IMG/VR virus record: IMGVR_UViG_3300042397_001265
Location: 1-47,291 of that record
Strand: one strand, 5' to 3'
Source: a virus
Length of the DNA stretch: 47,291 nt
The translations under genes were made by a program, and so were the position numbers. The notes beneath the pieces were generated by a model. The model was not told the origin of the DNA, searched no databases, and saw nothing but the letters and a program-made list of their open reading frames with translations. How positions within the stretch are numbered: the stretch's first letter is position 1; every line of letters begins with the position of its first letter. This document shows, piece after piece, positions 1 to 6,303 of this stretch.

Positions 1-1
1 T

Positions 2-232
2 ACAACTGCTCCTAGCACTTCTGCTACATATAGAGGACAGCTTTATTTGAATACAACCAATTCTATATTATACTTTGCTAAATCTATAGGATTTGGAGTA
101 AATGATTGGAGCATTGTGTTAACAACCCCTACTGCCACTCTTGAATTTGCTGATAATTCATCAGCGTTATTTGCTGGATTAGTTCCTGGTCAAATCTATC
201 GTACAGGAGATTTTATTAAAATAGTTCACTAA
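2..232 (+). CDS. C-terminal part of a fibre or surface structural protein (5' cut)
   Basis: The frame is open from the left edge to TAA at 230-232, so this is the end of a larger gene. About 76 residues are visible, rich in Thr, Ser, Asn and Gly with alternating hydrophobic residues, as in beta-rich tail fibre or tip domains. The end is GQIYRTGDFIKIVH; a terminal 'GxxYRTGxxxxIV' strand is a pattern I associate with Bacteroidota phage fibres (recollection, not a search). A TTG at 47 could mimic a start, but the frame continues upstream with no break. An AT-rich hairpin follows. Function is inferred only from composition and from the lysis/fibre neighbourhood. Confidence 0.5.
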   Translation, partial: TTAPSTSATYRGQLYLNTTNSILYFAKSIGFGVNDWSIVLTTPTATLEFADNSSALFAGLVPGQIYRTGDFIKIVH

Positions 233-257
233 TTGAAAATATATTTATTGTATGCTA

Positions 258-287
258 TATTATGTTTTAATTCTTAAAAACATAATA
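258..287 (+). terminator. AT-rich hairpin after the first gene
   Basis: A perfect 11-bp inverted repeat, TATTATGTTTT at 258-268 and AAAACATAATA at 277-287, with an 8-base loop. It lies between the stop at 232 and the next promoter-like site. There is no strong U-tract, so termination is plausible but not certain. Confidence 0.4.
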
Positions 288-308
288 GTATATAATAATA
301 TAATAATT

Positions 309-316
309 TATATTTG
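309..316 (+). promoter_or_regulatory. Bacteroidota-type -7 element TATATTTG
   Basis: TATATTTG matches the Bacteroidota -7 consensus TAnnTTTG exactly and lies 54 bases before the ATG at 371. No clear -33 TTTG is seen. It would drive the lysis cassette. In an AT-rich region such a match could also be chance. Confidence 0.35.
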
Positions 317-370
317 TTGTTTATAAGGGAGAAATAAACATTACATAACTATTAAAAATTATTTTAAAAA

Positions 371-658
371 ATGAAAGATTCTCCTGATAATCAATCAAAA
401 GTAATATCAACAATTAAAGAATTTTTAGCTCCTATATTATTATCTATAGTGGGTTTATTTATTTGGAGAGATATTTCCGAAATGAGGTCAGACGTTAAAT
501 TACTTCTTGTACAACAAAGTGCTGATAGGATTAAAATAGAAAATATGGAAAGTGATATTGCCATGTTAAAATCTATTGTATTTCAACCAGGTAAAGTGAA
601 AGATGGTACATATGTTTTACAACCAGCTAAAAAAGAAGATGAACTTGAAATAAAATAA
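371..658 (+). CDS. Small membrane protein with coiled coil, lysis-cassette neighbour
   Basis: 95 residues. A short charged N-terminus is followed by one hydrophobic segment (about 16-33, around LAPILLSIVGLFIW) and then a heptad-like region (about 35-69) with regular Leu, Ile, Val and Met. The last 25 residues are charged. There is no signal-peptidase site. The layout of one membrane helix plus a coiled coil fits a small lysis accessory such as an antiholin-like or pinholin-like protein, but no family is recognised. It is the first gene of a same-strand run that continues through the PAS protein, holin and GH19 endolysin, and that context is the main reason for suggesting a lysis role. Confidence 0.5.
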   Translation: MKDSPDNQSKVISTIKEFLAPILLSIVGLFIWRDISEMRSDVKLLLVQQSADRIKIENMESDIAMLKSIVFQPGKVKDGTYVLQPAKKEDELEIK

Positions 659-707
659 TCATTAAAAACAATTACAGTCTTTAAACTTTATTATATCCCC
701 TTATATA

Positions 708-1337
708 ATGTTATTCAGAAGCAAAAATAAAATTAGTTATTTAATAATAATAGTTTTAGTTATTATTATTCTATTACAAAGATCTTGTAAAGGCTTTGCT
801 ATATCAAATAGTGAACCTAAAATATCTGTAAAGATAGATACAGTATATAAACATATTACTGACACTATATCTAAAGAAGTTAAAATTTCTAGCATAGAAT
901 ATGTTTACCCTAAAGATGAACAATACTATCCAGGTGAAACTATTGACACTTGTAAACAAAGATTTCAAAACTTATTAAAAGAACATATTGCTAAAAAAGT
1001 ATATAAAGACACTCTAAAAATAGATAGTCTTGGAACTATAACAGTTATAGATACAGTGTGGATTAATAAATTATATGGTAAGAGAAAGTATATACAAGAT
1101 ATTAAAATACCAACTGTTACAAAGACAATAACTATTACTAAAACTGAAGACCCTAAAAGACAATTATATATAGGAGGTAATTTGTTTGGTGATAAAACAC
1201 AATTACAATTAGCTTCTCCTGGGTTATTATATAAAACTAAAAAAGATCATATATACCAAGCTAATATAGGAGTAAACTTTGATGGTTCTATTATATATGG
1301 ATTAGGAATGTATTGGAAAATAAAATTACATAAATAA
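708..1337 (+). CDS. Membrane-anchored periplasmic protein, spanin-like layout
   Basis: 209 residues. A basic N-terminus (residues 1-9) precedes a strong hydrophobic helix (about 11-24, YLIIIVLVIIILL) with no lipobox at Cys27. The remaining 180 residues would be periplasmic: a segment rich in Asp, Thr, Lys and Val with an IDTVYKHITDTI-like repeat style, a charged middle part (95-135), and a Gly/aromatic C-terminal beta-rich part (about 155-209, YIGGNLFG to YGLGMYWKIKL). An inner-membrane anchor with a C-terminal beta region that might reach the outer membrane is the layout of a unimolecular spanin. Similar anchored proteins occur in Bacteroidota phage lysis regions as far as I recall. The spanin role is inference from topology and neighbours. 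Confidence 0.45.
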   Translation: MLFRSKNKISYLIIIVLVIIILLQRSCKGFAISNSEPKISVKIDTVYKHITDTISKEVKISSIEYVYPKDEQYYPGETIDTCKQRFQNLLKEHIAKKVYKDTLKIDSLGTITVIDTVWINKLYGKRKYIQDIKIPTVTKTITITKTEDPKRQLYIGGNLFGDKTQLQLASPGLLYKTKKDHIYQANIGVNFDGSIIYGLGMYWKIKLHK

Positions 1338-1340
1338 TCC

Positions 1341-2450
1341 ATGAAAAATTTATCAAAAGAAGAATTATTAAGTAGGCTTGAGGCAATTAATAGAAGCAAT
1401 GCTATTATTTACTTTGATCTTAGTGGTATTATCTTAGGGGTAAATGACATTTTTTTAGATGCAATGGGGTATGGTCAAGGTAATCATGATGAACTTATTG
1501 GTAAACACCACAGTACTTTTGTATGTGATGAGTATGCAAGATCACTTGAATATGAAAAATTCTGGGATATATTAAGAAGTGGTAAGTATTATCAAGGAGA
1601 ATTTGAGAGAAGAAGAAAGGATGGAAGTCTTATCAATCTTCAGGCAACTTATAATCCTATTTTTGATGACAGTGGTAAAATTACTAAAATAATGAAAATT
1701 GCTACTGATATTAGTGCTATTGTTAGTAGTAAAAAACAAATAGATGCAATCAACAGAAGTACAGCTCTTATTAGTTTTAACATTGATGGATTTATAACAG
1801 ATGCAAATCCTATATTTTTAGAAACAATGGGATACAGATCCAATGAAAAAGACAAAGTCATTGGAAAACATCACAGCACTTTTGTAAGCTATGAATATTC
1901 AAAGTCAGATGAGTATACTAAATTTTGGGAAAATTTAAGAAAAGGTAAGTTCTTTGATGGAATATTTGAAAGAAGAAAAGTAGATGGTTCTACTATTTAT
2001 TTACAAGCAACATATAATCCTGTGCTTGATAGTAAAGGTAATATTACTGATGTAGTTAAAATTGCAACTGACGTTACCGAATCTGTAAATAGTAAGAAGA
2101 AAATAGATGAGCTTACAGAAAATTTGACAGTTGAATTAAAAAACTCTCAAAAACTAAAAGACTCTATCGAGAAAGAGAAAGATGCTGCTTTGAATGACTT
2201 AGATGTAATAATAAAAAAAGGTCAAAGTGAGTTAATAAAAGTAATTGTTAAATGTGCTTTGGCAGTTATAATAGGTGTTGGAATTGTAACCACTCTATTA
2301 TATTGGGCAGCCATTATAACAAATAAAGAAACTCAGATAATTGGTTCAACTTGGAGTAATATGTTTAGTGTATTGTTAACTAATGCATTTTCAATAGTTG
2401 GCACAATTATGGGAATTAAATATGCCACACAAGAAGGTAGTAATAAATAA
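1341..2450 (+). CDS. Tandem PAS-domain protein with C-terminal two-helix (holin-like) membrane hairpin
   Basis: 369 residues, starting 3 bases after the previous stop. Two PAS domains cover about 13-126 and 134-246. They are clearly duplicates: each has an NRSxAxIxF start, GKHHSTFV (His56-His57 and His177-His178), KFW, FERR, DGSxIxLQATYNP and a KIATDxT end. This is the PAS type found in BdlA-like and chemoreceptor sensors, where such domains can bind haem or flavin. A coiled coil follows (about 247-295), then two hydrophobic helices (about 300-327 and 338-362) joined by a short polar loop, with a short charged tail. There is no kinase, GGDEF or methyl-accepting domain, so the only visible output is the membrane hairpin. 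It lies directly upstream of a holin and an endolysin, suggesting a sensory holin or antiholin (inference). Confidence 0.75.
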   Translation: MKNLSKEELLSRLEAINRSNAIIYFDLSGIILGVNDIFLDAMGYGQGNHDELIGKHHSTFVCDEYARSLEYEKFWDILRSGKYYQGEFERRRKDGSLINLQATYNPIFDDSGKITKIMKIATDISAIVSSKKQIDAINRSTALISFNIDGFITDANPIFLETMGYRSNEKDKVIGKHHSTFVSYEYSKSDEYTKFWENLRKGKFFDGIFERRKVDGSTIYLQATYNPVLDSKGNITDVVKIATDVTESVNSKKKIDELTENLTVELKNSQKLKDSIEKEKDAALNDLDVIIKKGQSELIKVIVKCALAVIIGVGIVTTLLYWAAIITNKETQIIGSTWSNMFSVLLTNAFSIVGTIMGIKYATQEGSNK

Positions 2451-2457
2451 AATAATT

Positions 2458-2703
2458 ATGAAATTTTTTAAAGAATTAGTAAGTGATGATAATGACATAA
2501 ACGAAAAATCATTCGTTGGTGTTATTTCTTTTTTCATGATGGTACTTGCATTTTTTGTAGACATAGTTACAGGGATATGGGGTGTCAAGTTAGTAGTTGA
2601 AGAATTTATTTTCAATGGTTTTTTAATGCTAACATCAGTAGCTTTTGGTATAGCTACAGCAGGAAGAATATTTAATAAAAACAAAAAACAAGAAAATGAG
2701 TAA
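2458..2703 (+). CDS. Putative holin, two transmembrane segments
   Basis: 81 residues from the ATG at 2458. The frame is open further upstream from a TTG at 2398, but that would sit deep inside the PAS gene, so the ATG seven bases after that gene's stop is preferred. A polar N-terminus is followed by two hydrophobic helices (about 19-41 and 48-70) and a lysine-rich tail, the usual class II holin layout. Its stop overlaps the start of the GH19 endolysin by 8 bases. Size, topology, charged tail and coupling to the lysozyme all support a pore-forming role that releases the endolysin. The sequence itself shows no named holin motif. Confidence 0.7.
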   Translation: MKFFKELVSDDNDINEKSFVGVISFFMMVLAFFVDIVTGIWGVKLVVEEFIFNGFLMLTSVAFGIATAGRIFNKNKKQENE

Positions 2704-3310
2704 GATTTTAGAATTCCAATCTGCCAATGGATTAACAGCTGATGGTATTTTAGGTAAAGCAAGTTTTGCTAAAATGAAAGAATTGTGGAAAGTTACAGAT
2801 GAACAACTTGCACATATATTAGGACAATGTCATCATGAATCTGCAGGATTTAAAGCTGATATAGAAAATTTAAATTATGGTGCAAAAGGGTTATTAGGCA
2901 TCTTCAAAAAATACTTTCCAACAGAAGCGTTAGCTAAAGCATATGAAAGACAACCTGAAAAGATTGCTAACAGAGTTTATTCTTCAAGAATGGGTAATGG
3001 TGATGAGAAGTCAGGTGATGGTTGGAAATTCAGAGGAAGAGGTGCTTTACAATTAACTGGTAAAGATAACTACAAAGCATTCACAACATTTATTAAAGAA
3101 GATTGTATAGCTAATCCTGATCTTGTTAAAAACAAATACTTTTTTGAAAGTGCTTTATTCTTTTTTAATAAGAATGGATTATTACCATTAGCTACAACTG
3201 TTACAACTGATTCTATTACAAAAATTAGTAAACGTGTAAATGGTGGTACTCATGGATTAGAAGATAGAATTGTACAAACAAATAAATTCTATAAACAAAT
3301 AAAAGGATAA
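2696..3310 (+). CDS. GH19 (chitinase-type) endolysin with a short peptidoglycan-binding N-terminus
   Basis: 204 residues. Residues 1-30 (FQSANGLTADGILGKASFAKM) look like one PG-binding_1 repeat. The catalytic part shows GQCHHESAGF with the presumed acid Glu48, the ENLNY element (Glu57), and the GH19 signature around 112-126 (FRGRGALQLTGKDNY). These are classic marks of GH19 phage endolysins, which cut the beta-1,4 bond between peptidoglycan sugars. No signal peptide is seen, so release through a holin is expected and a holin gene overlaps its start. The length is normal for a compact phage GH19 enzyme. Confidence 0.9.
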   Translation: MSKILEFQSANGLTADGILGKASFAKMKELWKVTDEQLAHILGQCHHESAGFKADIENLNYGAKGLLGIFKKYFPTEALAKAYERQPEKIANRVYSSRMGNGDEKSGDGWKFRGRGALQLTGKDNYKAFTTFIKEDCIANPDLVKNKYFFESALFFFNKNGLLPLATTVTTDSITKISKRVNGGTHGLEDRIVQTNKFYKQIKG

Positions 3311-3311
3311 T

Positions 3312-3449
3312 ATGGCAAAGATAACCAACACAGTAGAAAAAATAGCTAAACCAAAGGTTAAACGTCCTGGTGTACACAGCAAATCAAAAACTTCTTCTCT
3401 AAAGAGTTCTAAGAACTACAAAAAACTTTACAGAGGACAAGGCAGATAA
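3312..3449 (+). CDS. Small highly basic protein
   Basis: 45 residues, starting one base after the endolysin stop and ending two bases before the next ATG, so it fits tightly between coding genes. About one third of residues are Lys or Arg. The core KRPGVHSKSKTSSLKSSKNY followed by KKLYRGQGR resembles a very short basic protein I recall beside structural genes of many Bacteroidota phages, including crAss-like ones. A nucleic-acid-binding or virion role would suit the charge but is unproven. The snug fit and motif-like content make it a real gene rather than chance. Confidence 0.65.
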   Translation: MAKITNTVEKIAKPKVKRPGVHSKSKTSSLKSSKNYKKLYRGQGR

Positions 3450-3451
3450 TT

Positions 3452-3751
3452 ATGAATATAATATTTCAAGGTAATGTAGCAACAGATGGTAGTACAAAAA
3501 TAACTTGTACCACTAACTCATTGGTTATAAATAGTATTATAATCAATAATCTAGATGCTAATTATACATTTAATCTAAATAGATTTATGACTGGTCCTGG
3601 TATACATGAAGTTCCTATATATGAATTTCAACTAGATGCAGGAGACTCTATAAGAGATCTTGAAACATATTCTTTAGCTAATGGAAATTATTTACAACTA
3701 ATATCAAGTGTTCCAGGAACAACTTTTTATATTAGTGCTACACAAACATAA
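3452..3751 (+). CDS. Small beta-rich virion surface protein
   Basis: 99 residues with no helix-forming stretch, rich in Asn, Thr, Ile and aromatic residues, and no signal peptide. The pattern (TKITCTTNSLVINSIIINN, then a Tyr/Asn-rich middle and FYISATQT at the end) suggests a single jelly-roll or beta-sandwich. Its stop overlaps the next start as TAATG, so it is translationally coupled to the fibre gene after it. A small fibre-base, decoration or adaptor subunit is a reasonable guess; no specific family is recognised. Confidence 0.5.
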   Translation: MNIIFQGNVATDGSTKITCTTNSLVINSIIINNLDANYTFNLNRFMTGPGIHEVPIYEFQLDAGDSIRDLETYSLANGNYLQLISSVPGTTFYISATQT

Positions 3752-4791
3752 TGGTACAGATATTAGATAAATATGGAAACACTTCAACTGACGATGCTAG
3801 AGTTCTTGTTTTAGATAAATATGGTGCTATAAAAAGAGTTGGTGGTGGTGGAGGAGGAAGTCCTACTGGTCCTGCTGGTGGTGATTTATCTGGAACCTAT
3901 CCTAATCCATCTGTTATATGGGCTAATGGTCAAACAACATATGATCTTGTTTATTACCCTCTTTCAACTAATCCTGCTGGATATTTAACAAGTATAACAT
4001 CTTTAGATGTAACCACTGCATTAGGTTTTACACCAGAAGATGTAGCAAATAAAGAAAACACACTATTAGATAATTCAATAACTAAATACCCAACTAATAA
4101 CTTAGTTAAAACATATTTAGATGAAGATTTTACGTTGAAAAATCTTTTAGATAATCAATTAGCTTATATTATTCCTTTATTGGGAGGAACTTTTTCAGTT
4201 TTAAGAGCAAATCAAATAACACAATCTGGACAAGTTAGTTATTTTGGACAGCCAACAGCAATACAATTTAATACAACAGCAGTTGCTGGTACTCTTGCTT
4301 TTGTAAGAGGTACTAATATAACGATAGGAAATACTTATTTTGTTTCAAAGATATATTTTAGAATAATAACAAATATTGCTGGAACTCGCTTCTTTAATGG
4401 ATTTTCAAATATGTTTAGATTAGCAGGTCCATCAAATGTTGAACCAGACACATTAATAAATAGTATGGGGGTTTGTAAATTATCTACATCAGACAATTTA
4501 CATTTTATGTATAATGACAATAGTGGATTAGCTACAACAATTGATTGTGGTATTAATTTTCCAGCGACAAGTGTTGGAGGTTATAGTTACACTTTAGAGT
4601 TTATAAGAAGAACTACTGATACAGATATTACAATGACTTTAGTTAGAAATGATGGATTAACAACATCAACTGTTATATCATCTAATTTTCCAACTGGAAA
4701 TCAATCACACGCTATTTATATTACTAATAACGCAACTGCATCAATAGCTTCTTTTTATCATCATGGAGCAGCTTATAACACATTAACATAA
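3751..4791 (+). CDS. Tail fibre / receptor-binding protein
   Basis: 346 residues. The N-terminal 30 residues repeat 'LDKYG', then a poly-Gly linker (about 31-36) leads to a GPAGGDLSGTYPNPSV element, a collagen-like fibre motif common in phage tail fibres. A DVTTALGFTPEDVANKENT element (about 86-104) follows; that 'LGFTPEDVANK' form is widespread in fibre shafts and precedes trimeric domains. Residues 130-346 form a beta-rich tip without recognised catalytic residues, probably the receptor-binding domain. The gene is TAATG-coupled to both neighbours. The fibre assignment is secure; the receptor is unknown. Confidence 0.8.
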   Translation: MVQILDKYGNTSTDDARVLVLDKYGAIKRVGGGGGGSPTGPAGGDLSGTYPNPSVIWANGQTTYDLVYYPLSTNPAGYLTSITSLDVTTALGFTPEDVANKENTLLDNSITKYPTNNLVKTYLDEDFTLKNLLDNQLAYIIPLLGGTFSVLRANQITQSGQVSYFGQPTAIQFNTTAVAGTLAFVRGTNITIGNTYFVSKIYFRIITNIAGTRFFNGFSNMFRLAGPSNVEPDTLINSMGVCKLSTSDNLHFMYNDNSGLATTIDCGINFPATSVGGYSYTLEFIRRTTDTDITMTLVRNDGLTTSTVISSNFPTGNQSHAIYITNNATASIASFYHHGAAYNTLT

Positions 4792-5168
4792 TGACTTACT
4801 ATATAACTAAAAATGGACAAATAATTGATGAGAATAATCAGTTAATCCCAATGGATGAGAGTTCACCTCTTTACCAAGACTATTATACTTATCTTGTAAA
4901 TGATGGTACTGTATATCCAAGTGACTATGAGTTTCCAAATGATATTAATGAATCACTAATCAACAAAGCTTTAGAAATTGACATAGACTACACTAATCAG
5001 ATTTCAGAACTTCTAAAGAAGCATATTGAGAAATTAAATTTAGATGGTATTCCAATACCACAATATGCAATAGATGAAAGAGCAAGGTTAATAGCAGAAT
5101 GTAACCAAACAATAATTGACTTAGGTGTAACTAATTTTACATATAGAAAAAACAATTTAACATTATAA
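4791..5168 (+). CDS. Fibre-associated protein, possible fibre assembly chaperone
   Basis: 125 residues, overlapping the fibre stop (TAATGA). It starts MTYYITKNGQIIDENNQLIP, a short beta element typical of small phage proteins encoded just after fibres, and has a helical second half (about 60-110) with an IPIPQYAIDERARLIAECN stretch. Position immediately downstream of a fibre, size and mixed architecture match tail fibre assembly proteins, although the sequence does not match one I can name. The alternative is a minor fibre-tip subunit. Confidence 0.45.
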   Translation: MTYYITKNGQIIDENNQLIPMDESSPLYQDYYTYLVNDGTVYPSDYEFPNDINESLINKALEIDIDYTNQISELLKKHIEKLNLDGIPIPQYAIDERARLIAECNQTIIDLGVTNFTYRKNNLTL

Positions 5169-5191
5169 AAAAAGAACAGATTAGAAATGGA

Positions 5192-5416
5192 TTGCACATA
5201 TTAGTAGGTGCTGTATTAGGATGGTTGTTATTTAAAACTTATTCAGGAATACCAATTCCTATACAAATATTTTACACATCATTTATAATTGGTGTTATAG
5301 GTACAATGTGGGAATGGGGATGGCAAATGTACAATGGTAGTGAGATTGACGAATGGGATGTTGTTAGAGCTGTAGCAGCTGGATTAGCAGTAAATATTTT
5401 TTTATTAATTGTATAA
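5192..5416 (+). CDS. Small polytopic membrane protein, non-ATG start
   Basis: 74 residues if the TTG at 5192 is used. The frame stays open back to 5147 and contains no ATG; ATT at 5162 would give an N-terminus reading MIKKEQIRNG, which looks natural and would overlap the upstream stop. Three hydrophobic segments are visible (about 3-16, 25-44 and 58-74), with a conserved-looking EWGWQMYNGSEIDEWDVVRA loop rich in acidic and Trp residues. A WEW...DxxD loop between helices recalls VanZ-like or small phage membrane proteins, but no function can be assigned. It sits at the end of the fibre chain. Confidence 0.5.
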   Translation: MHILVGAVLGWLLFKTYSGIPIPIQIFYTSFIIGVIGTMWEWGWQMYNGSEIDEWDVVRAVAAGLAVNIFLLIV

Positions 5417-5421
5417 TAATT

Positions 5422-5444
5422 TTAGTTAGAAATTTTCTAACTAA
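5422..5444 (+). terminator. Perfect hairpin after the membrane protein
   Basis: TTAGTTAGAA at 5422-5431 pairs perfectly with TTCTAACTAA at 5435-5444 around a 3-base loop. It starts 6 bases after the stop at 5416. The T-tract is weak (TTCTGTT), so it may slow or process the transcript rather than end it. Confidence 0.45.
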
Positions 5445-5471
5445 TTCTGTTATAATAATTTAATAAAGAAT

Positions 5472-5502
5472 ATTGTTTTTTGTTAATAATAATATATTTT
5501 TG
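5472..5502 (+). promoter_or_regulatory. Bacteroidota-like promoter before the 210-residue surface protein
   Basis: ATTG at 5472-5475, 19 bases, then TATTTTTG at 5495-5502, which matches TAnnTTTG. The ATG at 5527 follows 24 bases later. Both boxes and the spacing suit a Bacteroidota housekeeping promoter; AT richness limits certainty. Confidence 0.35.
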
Positions 5503-5526
5503 TATAATAAATAAAATTTAAAGATA

Positions 5527-6159
5527 ATGGGAATAATTTCTAGACAAATTGGTTGGTCTCAAGAATCCAACTTACTTTGGCAAATATTAAAACAACTTAA
5601 TAAGTTAACATCAATTATGTTTGGGCTTAAGCCTAAATATAAAGTGTTTACAGCTTTATTAACACAGAGTGGAGGTGAAGATTATGAATTAGCTATAGAT
5701 GTTCCATTAGTAACTGGTATCACTTATCAAATTATTGACAACGATGATGGTACAGCTGATTTTACTAATGTAGGTGCTCCTAATAATACTCCTGAGACAT
5801 TTTTTGTTGCTACAGGAACTACACCAAATAGTTGGGGGAATAATTTATTAGGGCAATTACGATACAATTCAGGAGCTCCAGTAGCAATAGTATTAGAAAA
5901 CACTATTGGGAATTTGTGGTTTAATTATGAAGATATTGGATATTATAAATTATCATCTGAAAATTTATTCACTAATCTTAAATCAACTTCTATAATGCAA
6001 ACACCTACTGATGGTGGAGATAGAACTGCTCCTGGTTTATATACTACATATTTTGATGGAGAAAGTGATTTTTATATTTCAACATTTAAAGTTTCTGATA
6101 TAAGTGCAGTACCTAACTATTTACTTAACACTTTTATGGAAATAAGAGTTTATAACTAA
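5527..6159 (+). CDS. Virion surface protein of the 'IGWSQESNLLW' type
   Basis: 210 residues. The N-terminus (GIISRQIGWSQESNLLWQIL, then KQLNKLTSIM) is an amphipathic helix that I recall heading many Bacteroidota phage tail or collar proteins; it probably anchors the protein to the virion. Residues 35-90 form a short beta domain (KVFTALLTQSGG, then an acidic stretch and GITYQI). The rest (about 95-210) is beta-rich with many aromatic residues and could bind glycans. The gene is monocistronic, with its own promoter-like site upstream and a strong terminator downstream. The exact role is unknown. Confidence 0.55.
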   Translation: MGIISRQIGWSQESNLLWQILKQLNKLTSIMFGLKPKYKVFTALLTQSGGEDYELAIDVPLVTGITYQIIDNDDGTADFTNVGAPNNTPETFFVATGTTPNSWGNNLLGQLRYNSGAPVAIVLENTIGNLWFNYEDIGYYKLSSENLFTNLKSTSIMQTPTDGGDRTAPGLYTTYFDGESDFYISTFKVSDISAVPNYLLNTFMEIRVYN

Positions 6160-6175
6160 TAACATTAAAAAAACC

Positions 6176-6202
6176 ACCCTTTCTGAAAAGAAGGGGTTTT
6201 TT
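6176..6202 (+). terminator. Rho-independent terminator with GAAA loop
   Basis: A 9-bp stem (ACCCTTTCT at 6176-6184 with AGAAGGGGT at 6189-6197, one G-U pair) closes a GAAA tetraloop and runs into TTTTTT. An upstream A-tract would allow action on both strands. It lies 16 bases after the previous stop and marks the end of the lysis/fibre module. Confidence 0.85.
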
Positions 6203-6210
6203 ATTAACCA

Positions 6211-6241
6211 TTTGACTAAATGATAATATTATAATATATTT
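6211..6241 (+). promoter_or_regulatory. Promoter TTTGAC-N18-TATATTT before the DNA polymerase gene
   Basis: TTTGAC at 6211-6216 is followed after exactly 18 bases by TATATTT at 6235-6241. The same arrangement (TTTGAC-N18-TATACTT) precedes the single-strand binding protein gene at 37089-37119. A shared form before two replication genes suggests an early or middle promoter class. Confidence 0.5.
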
Positions 6242-6303
6242 ATTGAGAACAAGGTAAATCCCATCAATGATGAGAGCAAATATACCATTTAAAAAAATAT
6301 TTT

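Noticed and set aside
1341-2450. Possibility that the PAS gene is a bacterial chemoreceptor or sensor kinase captured from host DNA
   Set aside because: There is no methyl-accepting, HAMP or kinase domain, and it is closely packed in a phage lysis cassette with the same composition as its neighbours.
2391-2762. Open frame of 123 codons on the minus strand across the holin and endolysin start
   Set aside because: It lies opposite two well-supported + strand genes; its hydrophobic look mirrors the holin codons.
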